A stretch of DNA of 64,000 bases from Paulownia fortunei (Eukaryota; Streptophyta; Magnoliopsida; Lamiales; Paulowniaceae), in contig JAGSPU010000056.1 of NCBI GenBank assembly GCA_019321725.1, positions 1,364,001 to 1,428,000 of the forward strand, written 5' to 3'. The translations under genes were made by a program, and so were the position numbers. The notes under the pieces were generated by a model. That model had not been told where the DNA came from. It saw only the letters and a program-made list of their open reading frames with translations, and ran no database searches. Of the stretch, positions 16,006 to 29,872 are shown one piece after another. Numbering within the stretch: position 1 is the first letter of the stretch; each line of letters starts with the position of its first letter.

Positions 16006-19000
16006 GAATTTTTTTTACTAACAATACTTTTTTCTTGGGATTACAGAAGCTCGAGTTTTGAGTACAAAAATGGTGGGTGGAGGTGGAGGAGCTGGATGTA
16101 CATTTATTTGTATTGATGGTGGAAGAGTTTGGGTTTTAAGGGGTGGCTGGAAATGGGAAATCTAGGACAAGTACGAATTAACGATCACAATCGATGAGCT
16201 ATAATTGAGAGGGATGTGCCTTGAATAGTGAAAAGTGGGCTACCCTGGTATTTTTTATTTTTTTTAATATGGTTAAAATTCACAGCTATGGATTACATGG
16301 GGTGGTTTTGTCCCCTCATACTTTGGCTAATTGGGAACTATCATAGTCAGCGCCAGTTGCAACGAAACACAAATCTTTGCACACACCAGTTGTGAACCTT
16401 GACTTCTTCTATCTTTTTTCCTTTTTACTTTTTTCATTTTTTATTTTTAATTTCGGCCTGTGACTATCACAACAAACTTTTGAGTAAATTTGAGCTACTA
16501 TTTTTTTTCTAAAGAAACGAACATTACATCACTCATTAATCATCAAGATATCATCGTTAATCATCAAGATATCAAACATTACATAAATATTATCGATAAT
16601 GTAAACGGAAGCATGTATCTATAGGAAAGGAACTACTGATACCAACGGTAAAAGATATGCACAAAATCTTCGCAATATTCTTGTGAAAATAGTGGTGCTA
16701 ACATTTGAATGTTCAATTTGTTATAGTATAAAACGATGTGCAACATTTAACTCTTTTATTACTCTACAATACTATAGTTTTGAGTATTTCACTATTATAA
16801 AACTTAGAAACTTTAATAATCATTATTCTTTTGTTATTTTAAGTAATTTGTATATAAATTAACTAAATATGTTGTTCAGTTTTGCAATTTGAAACATTGA
16901 GTGCCGAAATTGTTAAATGGACATTAAATCTTAGATGGAGATCCAATCCTAAGGTTTTTAGGAGAGGGAAATATTGTAATTGCTGCTTCATCGATTAAAA
17001 CTCAAATGACTTAAGTAGCTAGCTAGGGACATGGCAATAATCAAAATGTTGAACCCAAAATCATAAATTGACAACGTACTGAAAAAACAATAATTACTAC
17101 TGTATACGAATAATTTAGAAAGAGCTAGGATAATAAAAGAACCAAAAAGAAGAAAAAAGGGAGCAAGCCAAACGCATAAAAATCGTGTTTTTCTGCAGTG
17201 TTTTACGGGTATGCGATGCGCTTCTGTGCAGGTGTGAATCAGACAGCTCAGCCTCATGTGTCATGAGTTGGTAAAGTCCATCTTAAACGGTATAATATTC
17301 ATACGTGGAGAAAATCATTTTCATCTGAAGTTTTTGATATTGACAATGTTGTCTTGTCGAGTGCATTTCAGAGACAATATTTGCTAATTCAAGGGTATTT
17401 TTGTCTTTGTACTTCTAACATTGTTATACAGTAAAAGAAAATTAGAAATACATTTAAGCCGTTGAAGACTGAAAAAATGGGGATGAAGCTTAGAGTATGG
17501 CACAATTAAAGTAATATCCAAGACTTTCATTGCTCAAATCTTATACATGTTGCATTCTGTGTTCATTAGATATAAATTTCATCATATGTATGTATAAAAT
17601 ATTATGAAATACACACTTTACAGATATTCACACATCATTAGATGTAGTAGCTTGTACACCCATTGTTTATAAATTTTCTTTACTTCTCATTAATCGAATT
17701 CGGCTCGCTTATTGATTAGCCAAAAATATTGTATTCTTTTTTTATCTTTTTTCTCAATTATTAATTAAAAGATAACAAGACTTCACTTTCTAAAACGCAA
17801 AGTATCTTAGGCAGATTCTTTAATTGGCATTTTGCTACGAGAAATAATGAACTATTCTCTATTTAATTTGTGTTGCTAATTTCACGTGAAATGGGGAATG
17901 TATAGTCGCTATCTTATTCATTGTTGTCATTGTTCTTGAAAGAGAGATGAGGTTTAATTTGCTAGTGCAGTTTCATAGGTAAAAATTTTAGCTTCCCCAA
18001 ATTTGGAAATAAATGGCTGGGGACATTTGATGATGAGGTACGTTTTCTGTGTTTGGTTGTGAAATTTTTTGTTTGAGATGGTTTATGGAATTACTTATAA
18101 ACGCCTTCATCAGATAAAAACTAAGAATGGATGAGTTCAGTGCGCTGATTTATTACCATAAAATCAAGCTTTCAAATTTTTTAATCCGAATTTATTTTAC
18201 TTGACACTCGAGTTTACTTCTGATTCTGAAAGTTTGTTTTTTTTTTCCCCTTCGAGTCTTATTGATCTTCAATTGAGTAGTGCTAGTGGATAAAGCCTGG
18301 AACCAAGAACTGAAATGGGTTGGGTTGGCAGACGGGCGATCCAGCAATTACATTTGCTATTGACCCAAACTGTTTTCATTGATCCTGGGGCTTGAAATAA
18401 GCCCAGTTAAATTAATTGATAATTTGTCAAGTGAAGAGATATAAAAGGATGATTGCCTGATTCAATAACTTCGTCAAAGTCCAATATTTATTGAAAATTA
18501 TGGTTAGAATGATGCTTGATTTATCAAAATAAAAATAAAAATAAAAATAAAAATGATATTAACAACAGTGCTCAAATCTAAATAATTAAATGAGATGTGA
18601 AAATAGATATTATGAATTTCTGTTTGCCTGGCTCATACTCTGATTTTCTGATTAGTATTTTCTTTTTTCCCCCTCTTTAGCTCTTCATAGTATTCCTTTA
18701 GATTGCTTTAAACAAGATGAAATTTGAAAGGTTTTTGTATGTATCAATGCTTTGTTAGTAAAAACATGATCATACTCGTTTAGTACACACATATACAAAT
18801 AAATGAAAAGTTTCTCATGTATACTTTCTGAGTTTTGGGAAAACTATACACATTCTTGACTTGAATCATCTAATAAACATATTTATATACAAGTTCTCTA
18901 TAGCGTATTAGACGAAAATTCTCCATGTTGATAAATATCTTTATGATTTTCATTGTTATTTGAACTAATTTATCATACGATAATTGAAAGAATATATAAT

Positions 19001-19363
19001 TAAAACACATAAAATCTCAATAATTATCTCAAAATTGCATCATAATTATTAGTTGAATAATATAATAGAATATGCAAAAATTGTTTACACATAATTTTAG
19101 AGGATACAAGCATCATGAAAATACAAATTAAAGTATAAATTAGTTGTATTTTTACTCTTTAATAAGTTATCAACATTTATATATATTTATTTACACACGA
19201 TATGTTATCTGTCTTATTATATTCCTCAGCCAATATTTTATTTTTTCTTAAAATAAAAGTTTTGCAATACACTCACACTTAATTAACACACAATTGTAGT
19301 ATAACAGTAATGGGCAAACGATATATTCAGGCCTACACGAGAGGCACTTTAACATATCCTTTT
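16006..19363. other. Spacer between ROT4 and NRT2
   Basis: It contains the ROT4 upstream region (minus strand), in which no clear TATA box was found. A 21-bp unit containing TTAATCATCAAGATATCA is repeated twice in tandem at about 16534-16575. An AAAAT pentanucleotide repeat lies at 18526-18554. No gene is recognised; the minus-strand open frame at 16988-17257 looks like chance. Confidence 0.5.
18526..18554 (+). repeat. (AAAAT)n microsatellite
   Basis: Five to six tandem units of a pentanucleotide repeat in AT-rich spacer. Confidence 0.9.
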
Positions 19364-21325
19364 TCACACACATGCCGCCGCCGTTGAATCAGGAGGCGTC
19401 GCCACCGAAACAACCCGCCGGCCCCTCTCGGAGCGGCTGTTCTCCGCAAACTTCAGACTCCCCTGATGCAACCCCTTATCCTTCTCCTCCTTATTCCACT
19501 CCTTCCCATAATAATACTCCTCGCTCCACTTCTCACTCGGCAGCAAAAACATGCTCCCCCACTGCGGGAAATGCACCAACGCCACCGGCAGTGTGCACGC
19601 AACGATCATAATCCCCATCAAACTCAGTCCCGTAGCCGTTGAATATTTCGAACTCGTGAAGAATAGCAGTTGGGTCAGGCCCGACCCGAAGTTTCCGCCG
19701 GCGCCAGTGAGGCCGGAGATGATGCCGAGGGATCTCCGGGAGATAAAGGGGATGATACCGAAGGTGGCGCCGCAAGCGGCTTGTGCCCCGATGGAGAAGA
19801 GGATCATGGATGTGATGGAGAGTGGTAGTGTGTTGGCTCGGCCTAGGCAAATGCAGAAGACTCCGCCAAGTGTTTGGAGGATCCAGAGGTTCCAGAGCCG
19901 GCCCCTCATGCCAAACCTCCGCGCAGCCACATCAGACATAAGCCCGCCGAAGGGTCGGGATACTATATTGGCCATGCCGAATGTGGCTGCTATGGTGCCG
20001 GCCGTGTGAAGATTGAGATCAAACCTGGAAATAATAAGTTTGATTTAGTCTTTTTTTGTCATAAAATAAAGGTCATTAAGAAGCAAAGAAAAGAGAGAAC
20101 TCGTGTATATAGTAGTACTATAAACCTGTCGTAAAAATACTCCGCGATGACGTTATCCGTGGTTAATTCTACGCCGAGCGACATACCATACAAGAGAACA
20201 AATATCCATGTCCTGTAGTTTGTAATGGCGTACCAAAGGACCTGATCAACAAATAATCTTTGTCAAATGTAATCTCTTACTTCTCATTGGAGAATGTATG
20301 AGCGGCCAAGAAAAAAATTTACTGTTGGTTAAGAACTTTTCAAAAGATGGGTTGTTTCTAGTAAGGTCCTAATGATAATTCAAACATTTGATGTCCCTTT
20401 TAGACATATTTTCAGTTCAACTACATGATATATAGCATGTCCTCCATTAACATATGGTTTTTGTTCTTATGTTAAATTGTCAAATAATTAACGTTTCAAA
20501 TGAAATTGACCTTGGAAAATTTGTCTTTCGGAACATCTCCTTTCTTCTGCAGGGTGCCAAGATTTCCATCCGGAAGATCTTGTCCCAGGCCTAAAACCAA
20601 GAGCCCCATGATCACATGCATCCATCCAGGTATGAAAAACGCAATTCTCCAGGCAGTAAACGGCGCGGCTCCCGCTCTCCTAATCACCTCATAAAGCAAC
20701 GGCATCAACAGCTGAGTTGCCCCTCCTCCCATATTTCCCCAGCCGGCAGCCGTTCCATTCACCAGCCCTATAATCTTACCATTAAACATTGTGCTCATCC
20801 AGAACTGGCACGAAACAAACGTCGCCAGAGAGAACCCAATCATGAACCTGACAGCCACGTATCCCCCTGCCGACGAGACAAACGACATGCAAAACACCGT
20901 CGGGGCCGACAGCATGATCAAGAACGCGCACCCGTATCTGGGCCCCAAGAGATCACAGGCCGCCCCCATCGCGAGCCTGGAGAAAATGCTGCCTGAAACG
21001 GAGGCTATGCCCGCATTCCAATGTCACGCTTTGTCAGGTTGAGGTTGTCACGAATGATTGGAACAAGTGGGGCAGCTGCAAACGTCGAGACAAAACAGGT
21101 GAAGAAGGCAATCCAGGAAAGGTGGAAAGTTCTCATGTGCGGGTTTGCGAAAGAATAAATCTTAAAAACTTTGGCCTTGTGCTCCGAATCAACTGGCAAT
21201 GCGAATTTAGCCGTTGAATCAGTGGGAACTGTTTCATCTGTGGCCACAGAGAAGGCAAAGGTTTGTTCTTTGCCAGTTACTCCGTGCATGGAGCTTCCGG
21301 GCGAGCCTATTTCTTTTTCCGCCAT
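19364..21325 (-). CDS. NRT2: High-affinity nitrate transporter NRT2 (one frameshift)
   Basis: Major-facilitator nitrate/proton symporter of the plasma membrane, normally acting with NAR2/NRT3. Exons on the minus strand are 21325-20511, 20241-20126 and 20024-19364 with GT-AG introns. Length is 530 residues if one base is allowed for, equal to Arabidopsis NRT2.1. It starts [20 protein letters not shown]. Conserved stretches include [21 protein letters not shown], the nitrate signatures [19 protein letters not shown] and [19 protein letters not shown], and the tail [13 protein letters not shown]. An upstream in-frame Met is ignored because the family begins at the second. The odd point is one missing base around 21016-21017: the frame after DIG should continue NAGIASVSG but shifts to MRA and stop. 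Everything else is intact, so this is either a recent null allele or an assembly indel. NRT2.1/2.4-type rather than NRT2.5/2.7 by N-terminal likeness. Confidence 0.93.
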
Positions 21326-21412
21326 TGGTTGAGGGAATTTAATTTCCTTGCTTCTATGTATCAGAGGAAGCAAAACATTTGAAGGGTTTGACGATTTTCA
21401 GAATTTTACTCC

Positions 21413-21420
21413 ATATATAT
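21413..21420 (-). promoter_or_regulatory. TATA box of NRT2
   Basis: On the minus strand ATATATAT lies about 90 bp upstream of the NRT2 start codon, suitable for a short 5' leader. Positional inference only. Confidence 0.5.
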
Positions 21421-24400
21421 AATCAAATATGATGGCTCAGACCTCAGAGTTAAATCTCTCGCTGTGAATATTTGAATTTTTGTCTCTAAAATTCTGTCCT
21501 TTAAGTTTTAGTAAAGAACAATTTGCTCAATCTAGGCCTTTTTCTCCCCGTCCATTCTTGCTTTTGCGATCGATATATATCCAACAAAATTTTGGGATGT
21601 GTATTTGTTTTTAAGTGCTTGTTTTTACTTGTAATGTTGTTGAACTGGGTGAAAACGATTTCCAACATTGTGGAACGATAAAGACGTATATTCTTTCCAA
21701 TTATCTTCATTCACCCTTTCAGATGTTCTAAGAGTTCCTTTTTTTAATATTTTGTTATTTGTTTCACAGTATTAGTACATTATTGGCCAACTGCTGCTGA
21801 GAATTTTAACTCATTTTTGTCTGGGTTTGATTTGAGCTTTTCCAAATTGTTGAATCTTGCCGAATACAGGCTACATTTGGACTGAAATTTGGAATAGGTA
21901 CACTTGACGATATTAATCATTTGAAAAATAAAAGCATTTGCAAATCTTTTACAGGATCATTCGGATTGTTTCAGCTTCATTTAGAAATTATGGCTACAGA
22001 AACTAGATTGTGGAGCAATTCTGCATATATTGATACAAGAAAATTAAAAGAGATAGAAAAGAAATTCACTATTATATTACTAATTTAGCGCACAAAAGAA
22101 TTTAAATCTATTTCAAGATTGAACATCAACATTTCGTTTTATATAACACGACCAAATGCACATCAATATACTCACAAATTCATTTAAATAGTACTAATTA
22201 GATATCATCATATAATTTCCCGGCCAATAACTTTAAATTTTAATTAAATTAATGACAGTACCATCAAATATTGTTACGCTTTCCTCATTGCAACCCCATC
22301 TTCAAACCAGTCCAAACAGAAACTCTTGCTTTCTATCTACTTCCTACCCCTGCGCTGGAAACTCTCCAAAGAGAAATAAAAAAAAAAAAAAAAACAAATA
22401 AATATGTTTGAATAGTAGAACTGGTTGAGAAATATTAAACTATAGCAATGACCTTTTCCTGCTTGAATAACTTTTGAATTGCTTTGAGAAGTACTAAAGA
22501 TACATTATGGGCCCTGATTTGCTGGAGTTTCAAGCACTATTCATACAAACATAGACCAATTCAAATGTCTCAAAAAAGAAAACAAAAATTTTCAATGTTG
22601 ACGTTGGACATGCCATGTCATAATCTATATTGGGGCTTTGATTGTCATGACTATATCCATGGAATATCCTAACTACTTTTCCCTAATCATAAACATTAGT
22701 GTTCTTTAATTGCTCATAATTGCTTTAACCTTTGTATCAAAATAGAATGGATGGATGTTATTAAGAGCAACTTTAGACAATGTGTTGAAAATTAATTTGA
22801 AGCTATTTAAGTTTCAACTTGACAAATTACACGAATGGCTCAATCAAATGAAATTTAACCAACTTCAAGCCAAAGATACTACATCTGATAAAACGTAATC
22901 ATTAAACTAATAATCAAGAAAGAATTTATCCGAGAGAGTTTTTCAGATCATCTGATACAAACATAGACCCATTTTGATATAGGATTTGATGAAGGAAAAT
23001 GAGAAGAAAAGGAAAAGTCAACTAATTTTTTCTTACTTACTTCTTATTTTCCTTTTAAACCAAACGCAAGGGGAGTATTGTAAATCAAGTTATATCCTCT
23101 GTTTCAAATAGTATTTCATTTTTTATTCCAAAATTACAAATATACACATCAAGTGTGTAAAATAATATCATCAATGTATCCTTATCGTGTATTGATAGGA
23201 GATGTCAAATAAGAGAAATAAGAGATTCAGACTGATTTTAAACACCCAAAATTCATATCTATGCGAGTCAAATTCTCCCAACTATTTTGAACAATTGAAT
23301 GAGCTTAATTGCTTCTAAGTTCTACCATTCATTTTATTTTTTTTAATGCAATACTGGAGTCCAATAACTTTAGTTACATCAAAAGGTCCAAAACAACCAA
23401 GTTTTCTTTTTAAAGTTTTCTTTTACATAGCCATGTATGAGTGTGGAGGACCTAATTGTAAGAGAAAAACAAGAAGCCCAAATTAATGTTTCAAACATAC
23501 AAAACCATTTTGGTGTGGGCCGTGTTGAAATCTTGAATCCTCTTGGCATTGGAGAAGCAGATCAACTGCAATTCTCAAAATAAACTATACATTAATGGGC
23601 CGAATTTAGACCCAACACTACTCAAGATCAAATGGGCCAATTAACCTGGACGATTAGGTCAAAAATTGAAACCAGTAAATTGTGGAATGGTTTAATCATT
23701 ATTATATCAACCAATCACTATCCCCACGATTAAGGCACTCACCATGTGCTGAGCACTTTTTCTACCTGCCCATAATTCTGATTCTATGCAGCAGGATTAC
23801 AAGTACGTCCAACAGATCAAAGTAAATTGATATCTGATATAGATTCTTAGGGGACAGATTTTATTTTTATTTATTTTTATTTATAAGTGACATCAAGTCA
23901 ATAAAATAAAGTTTGTTATCTTATGTTAAGATTCTCGAGTCTCAGGCCAATGTTCAATATTGTAATCCATTGTTATCTCTGACTTACATTTACACTAATT
24001 TTAAAAACAAAAAGAAAAAACGATGAATTAGCACTAAATCAAACTCTCTGTAATTAGGATTTGACACTACTTATTTAGCTGGAAAAAAAAAACGATAGAC
24101 CAATGGGATACATTGGAATACTTACTTGGACATAATTTGTAGTGATGTAGTAGATAAATGAAAGAATTAATTATATGCATACAAAATTAAAAAATGTGGT
24201 AGTGTGTAGAATCGTATTTGTTATTACATATTGATTTGGTGCTTAGCATCTCTATGTGCCTTGGGAGAGGGAGACGCCCCTAGTTTTGTTTTGGTACTAG
24301 GTTGTCTGCCATGATGGAGGCATTCAACCTTATCTTGCTCAAAAACTTTCATTGATAGAATTGCATAAATTTTCAAGATAAAATTTAGGGCAACTTGATT

Positions 24401-27400
24401 TCTTGGATTTGGTGTTTCAACTCTAATTATTCTCATAGTGGGCAATCAACTTTCATTATTTTTGTCGTTTTATAATAAAAAAAAAAATTGAATTAAATCA
24501 ATATACGTGTCACGAAAAAAATTAAAGTTAAGATCTCAAGAATATAATCATATTTCTTTTGAATAATTTGGAGATTATAAATTTTAGTTCTATTGGCAAT
24601 TATTTTTAAAAAATTCTCGTGAATTTCATAATGTATAGAGCTCGTAAAATAACATAGTATTGAAGAAATAATTGCATTATCGCCCCCAACTTTCATTACT
24701 TCAACAAATGACCATATATTGAAAAAGGGCCATTTTACCAAATAAGCAACAATGAAAACCAAAAAAAGAAAAGAAAAGAAAAGAAAAGAAAAGAAAATCT
24801 TCCCATATCCATATAACACCATTATTTGATAAATTCTCTTTTGAAAAAAAAAAAGAATTGAATCAAGCACACCCCATTCGTTTTGACTCTTGACTCCACC
24901 ATTGAATTCAGACCAACTTACACACACTTCTTAGATATGTGTATGAGCACGCATTTGGAACGTACAAATTGAGAAATGAGAATTATAGAAAATACATGGA
25001 AATTTTTGATAATTTCCTAAGATATTCTCAAATTTTGTCTATACCCTAATCATTAGTGGATAAGGATAAAAAATCTATTAACTAATAAAATCGGATGAAG
25101 TCTAAAGTATGAACCTCAAGTCAGCCATAAATCCAGCTTAGCCCAAATATTATCTATTTTCCCACTCAAAGGAATCAAAATGTGACAGAAAATATAGGTG
25201 AAAGGTATAAATTATAATTCCAACCAATAAAAACTCCTGAATTACATGCAGTTTTTCCTTCGTAGTATCATCATTGATGCAAACCTAAATGCAAGTTTGG
25301 GCTCAAAAGAGAAAGAATCAATCCCAAGGTTGCGTTATTCCTTGCGCTAAAATAGAGTGTGCTATAGTTTTTTGGCGCAGCACTGTAGCTACGCTATCTC
25401 TTCTTTTTTTTAGTTTTTTTTTTTGTTTAACAAAAATTATATTTATTTATTATGTTTAAAAATATTTTAAAATTTTATATTTTATACTAATTATATATTT
25501 TAACAAAATATTTTATTTTTGTGTTTTATACATATAAAATTATAAATAGATAAACAAAATTATAAAATACATAAATAAAATTATTTCTTTTATATTTTTC
25601 AACAAAATTATTTCTTATTATTGATTATTTGATTTGTTTATGCATATTATTTTAATTAACTAAATCTAAAATACAAATTGAATAAGTAATTATATTAATA
25701 TGTTAGTAAAATTATAAATAGTTAATGAAATAAAATAATTATTATAAATAGAATAGTAAGAAATATTCAAGGAATATTCTTTTTGAAGTAAAATTTAAAA
25801 TAATGGGTTGGAAATAAATTTTAAGTTTGATACAAAAATTACTCAATTTTAGTGCAAAAACAATATTAAAATAAAGTTGTGGTTGGACATTTGACATTTG
25901 TTCAATAAGATATAGGTTTGAAATTTTGACATCCACCTTCCCTGGAGTATAGATCTTGACCAAATACCTCCTCTTTTGCATTGTTTGATCAAAAATTCAA
26001 ATAAAAAAGACCAAAATAATCATAACCCTGTACCTTTGAAAAAAAAATCGTAACTTTCAGATCACTACTTTTTTAAAGAAAAAGTAATTAATTATATCAA
26101 ATTTTAAATTTTGAGAATTTTTCAGGGACATGTATAGATTAATAAAATAAAAGTGAGTGACACCAAATTTTATATTTTCTAAGGTCTTTTTAATTGTATA
26201 AAGAGTACTGTAAATTATATTTTGTACATAAAAAGTTTTTATGATTTACATAATTGTAAATCATTCACAAATTTTAAATGCATAATTTCAAAATAATTAG
26301 AGACTTCAGTTTTTATTAAGTACAATTAAACACAATAAATCTTACATTTAAAAAATTCAAAAGCCGTTACTTTAAAACATAATTACTTAAAAACTTAATA
26401 ATTTATCTTTTATAAGTTTTTGAACTTCATAATTTAGATTTTGATCTCACATTTTTTCCTCAGGATTTTGTATTTAAAAGATGACCTCTTTTAATATTTT
26501 CAAAATTATGTACTTATTTTGTACACACACAAAAGTTAGTTTACTCTTTGTCTTAGTAAATATGGCTTAAACTTTTATTGTCTTTTACTTATTTCAAAAT
26601 TAAAATTTTCAAATTAGTATGCATGTGTTTCTCACATTAAAATTATTGCTTTCTTTAATAATTTGGAGAGGGTAAAATTTTATTTGATCTTGCTTTTATT
26701 TCTTAATGTTTATCTAAACAAAATTTATTTTTTTAAAAAGTAATTCTCATAAAAGTTTAATCAATATTATCTAAATTGTTGAAGATGGCCTTAAATTAAA
26801 ATTTTGGTCTCTTATTTCTTTTAAAACTATATAATATTTTATCATATTTTAAATAATTAAGATTTTGTGTATAACCGAAGGAACTTTAAAGTTTAAATTT
26901 TGATTTTTATTTTTTTTTATACTTGTAATATAAGAAAACAATTCTCAATTAAATATGATGGATTATTTTCATATTTATTAAGCTAGAGTTTTTTCCAATC
27001 TCCCAATACAAATTTTTTATAACTTTTTAACTTAAGTGAGGTACTAGTCAAAAATCTAAATAAAAAAAATTGAATATCAAAACTTCAAACATCAGAAAAA
27101 TAAATAAAAATAATCCTACTAAAGTATGATAGGTAAAGGCCTTGGTCGCATTTGGCCCTTCAAATTCAGATGAGCCTGGTAGTTGGAGGCCATAGGGTAC
27201 ATTTACAATTATTTTCCGTACAATTCTGCTAAATTATTTCCAAAAAAAAAGGCCCCTACAGTAGTAAATGATAATTGCTTATGCATCCCATCAATGTATT
27301 TTCTTTTCTTGTAGGCCATCATCATCTTCATGGAGGAAACTTGTTGCAATGGAATGGAATCTACCTTTTTTTTTTGTTTTTTTGTTTTCTTTTGCCCCAA

Positions 27401-27600
27401 TTATCATTACTTTATTATCTTACAACCTAAGGACAAAAAGAAAATGGGACATGCATAAATAAATTCAACGAAAGCAACAAAAAAGTTTGAATCTTCCAGT
27501 TCTGTTGTATCTGAGGTCATATCTAACAAAGAAATCTATTCTTTTACCTGATAATAATTATTCCTCAACATACCAAAGCAAAAATATCATGGGAATTTAT
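21421..27600. other. Gene-poor AT-rich region
   Basis: NRT2 promoter region at first, then AT-rich DNA with many short homopolymers (for example a run of A near 22380-22394). No gene, RNA or clear transposon ends recognised. An unusual GC-containing patch at about 25325-25405, with several GCGC and CTACGC-type words, stands out from very AT-rich surroundings and may be an end of an unrecognised element. Confidence 0.45.
24761..24797 (+). repeat. (AAAAG)n microsatellite
   Basis: Six to seven tandem AAAAG pentamers preceded by an A run. Confidence 0.9.
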
Positions 27601-27635
27601 CATTAAACATATATTTTTTTAGAAAAAATATTGGA

Positions 27636-28012
27636 CACTAGAAAAGAACGAAGCTATCGTCGAAAAATATGCATTAGGTGCAATATTTTTTAGTTTGCTA
27701 TAATACAAATTTTAAAAATTTGATAATAGTAATAAAAATTATATTTAATTTATCATTATTAATAGTTAATGAAACAACACTAATGACACGAATGTAGTGA
27801 CATCTATGTTTTGGTTAGTGGGTTGCTATTGACTAATTGTCTATAGTGAAAATTTTATACACATTTTTTTATTAATTATTATAATAATAATTCTTACACA
27901 ATTCTTATCACTATTAAAATAAAAAATTATGTGACTTAATACATATAATTAATGATAATATTTTATATTATCACTTGACTTTTTGTGATTAATGTTATCT
28001 TTTCTTATAGGA
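27636..28012. mobile_element. Possible decayed CACTA-type miniature element
   Basis: Starts CACTAGAAAAGAACG and ends in a degenerate complement (TTTTCTTATAGGA). Its interior resembles the two better elements nearby, with repeated blocks like 'aataataattcttac' and 'attatcactt'. There is no matching 3-bp flank, so the boundaries are tentative. Confidence 0.35.
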
Positions 28013-28030
28013 GTTATACTAAAAGATTGC

Positions 28031-28102
28031 ATCATTGCAAAACAATATAATTCAGATCTTTTTTTATCATTGCAAAACAATATGATTCAAATCTTTTAAA
28101 CA
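28031..28102 (+). repeat. 35-bp tandem duplication
   Basis: Two copies with a period of 35 bp, each beginning ATCATTGCAAAACAATAT and continuing with a diverged TTCAGATCTTTT / TTCAAATCTTTT block. Confidence 0.8.
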
Positions 28103-28665
28103 TGTAAAACAGCCTAAGAAACACGTTTTTTACTATGGCTTATAGACCCACACGAGCAAATTCTAATATCTCATGCACATACTTACATATATAATCGTGT
28201 AAGCGATTTCCTTTGAAACTGACAAATCTCAAGTAATTGGTTCAGTATTTGAAACGTTTAAAGGCCAAATACCGATTATCCTGATTCGGTGTACGAGATA
28301 ATGAGACACACAGAATAATTACTTGTGCTTTAATAATTACTATCTCATCTCTCATTAGAGTAGGAGGATAATGACCTAATTCTCTACTTTGTGTAATTCC
28401 AAGTAGACCGCTACTTTAAAACAACAGTAAGAGGGGAGAGGGTATTCAAATTATTCAGTGGATTAGGTCTCAATTAGAATATTCTTTTGATTCTCGAAAA
28501 CAAATTGATTGTCAATCAACTTTTAATTAAGTAGAATTCCTACCAAATTGGATCAAACAAATTAATTTAAGTTTTACCAAAATGAATGTTGCAGCAGCTA
28601 CCCATGAAATCTGGTAAAGGAGAAAGACATGAGGCATTAATGTGCAACAACTATTATAAGCCGGC

Positions 28666-29025
28666 CGCTATAAGAAAAATATAATATTAGTAAAAATATT
28701 AAATGGTAATATCAAAATTATCATTAATGATGCATATTAAATATAATAATTTTTATAAATTTAATAGTAACAATAATTGTGTCTAAATTATCATTGTTGA
28801 ACATGTATATAGCAACAAAAATATTATCACAAATTATTATGGTTAATTGTTCTCACTAAATGTCACTAATAACAATTTATATATACTTTTTTTGTTATTA
28901 ATTTTAAACAATGACAATTTATACATAATTCTTATCATTTTGATCTTGCGATACATTACATTTATATAATTAGGACGACTATGATATTCTCATTTGATGA
29001 TTGACATTCTACTTTGCTTGTAGTG
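28666..29025. mobile_element. CACTA-like miniature element
   Basis: The left end reads CGCTATAAGAAAAA and the right end, on the other strand, CACTACAAGCAAAG, matching the CACTACAAGAAAA consensus of plant CACTA transposons except for an A-to-G change at left. The 360-bp AT-rich interior shares blocks with the element at 29409. No protein coding capacity. Flanking triplets do not match, so the insertion is old or rearranged. Confidence 0.6.
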
Positions 29026-29408
29026 AGAAATACCCATCATAATTCCTAAATAATTAGAAATTAACTTATAATTACTGAATAAGTTAAACGCTAGAGCTCA
29101 CATGAAAAGAACTAAGTGCAATTAAAACACTAGAGTTTAAAAATGCCTTCATATGTAGTGGAAGAAGCATGTGTAACCTTAATGGCCACATTTTTATATG
29201 ACAATTCGTCACAAGCAACGTAAACCTGCAACATTGTCAATTAGATTCAGCAGATCTCAATCACAGGAGAAGCTTGGGGCCTGCACCAGATATGCCTTTA
29301 CATATGTAATCACACTCAAATTTTTTGTTTTTTGTTTTTTTTTTTGTTTTCCCTCACATTGACGTACTATATATGTCAAATTTACTCCTATGTTGATAAT
29401 TAAATTAT

Positions 29409-29872
29409 CACTATAAGAAAAAAAGTATATTAGTAATAAGATGCTAAATGATAATATAATATTAATTAATAATTGCATGTATTAAGTGAATTTTTTTTTG
29501 TTTTATCACAATAATTGTTTTTACAAGTTTAATCATGACAAAAATTGTATTTGAATTGTTACTATTAATAATTGATGATATATATATATATATAGTGATA
29601 ATAAAAAATTAGTTACAAATCATAATGACAATTTTATTTATCATTTGGTTGTTAGGAATATCAATAGTAACAATTTAAATATTATACATTTTATATCACT
29701 AATTATTATTAGTGATAAATTTAAAACAATACTAAGTTTTGAGTTTGTGAGGACTATAATTATAGTAAAACAATAGTTATTATCACTTAATATTTATTAT
29801 TAATTATATTTTACATTATTATTTAATATTTTGTTACTATTATTCTTTTTTTCTTCTTCTTTTTTTGTAGTG
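29409..29872. mobile_element. CACTA-type miniature element with 3-bp TSD
   Basis: The left end CACTATAAGAAAAAAAG and the right end (other strand) CACTACAAAAAAAG form terminal inverted repeats of the CACTA (En/Spm) type. The flanking triplet TAT is present at 29406-29408 and 29873-29875; a 3-bp duplication is diagnostic for this superfamily. The 464-bp interior is AT-rich with no transposase, so mobility would have needed an autonomous element elsewhere. Confidence 0.75.

Noticed and set aside
16988..17257. 89-codon minus-strand frame with a hydrophobic stretch
   Set aside because: Hydrophobicity follows from AT-rich codons; no family likeness or splice context.
24493..24927. 144-codon minus-strand frame
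   Set aside because: Rich in Phe/Ile/Lys from AT-rich DNA and includes the translated AAAAG repeat; not gene-like.
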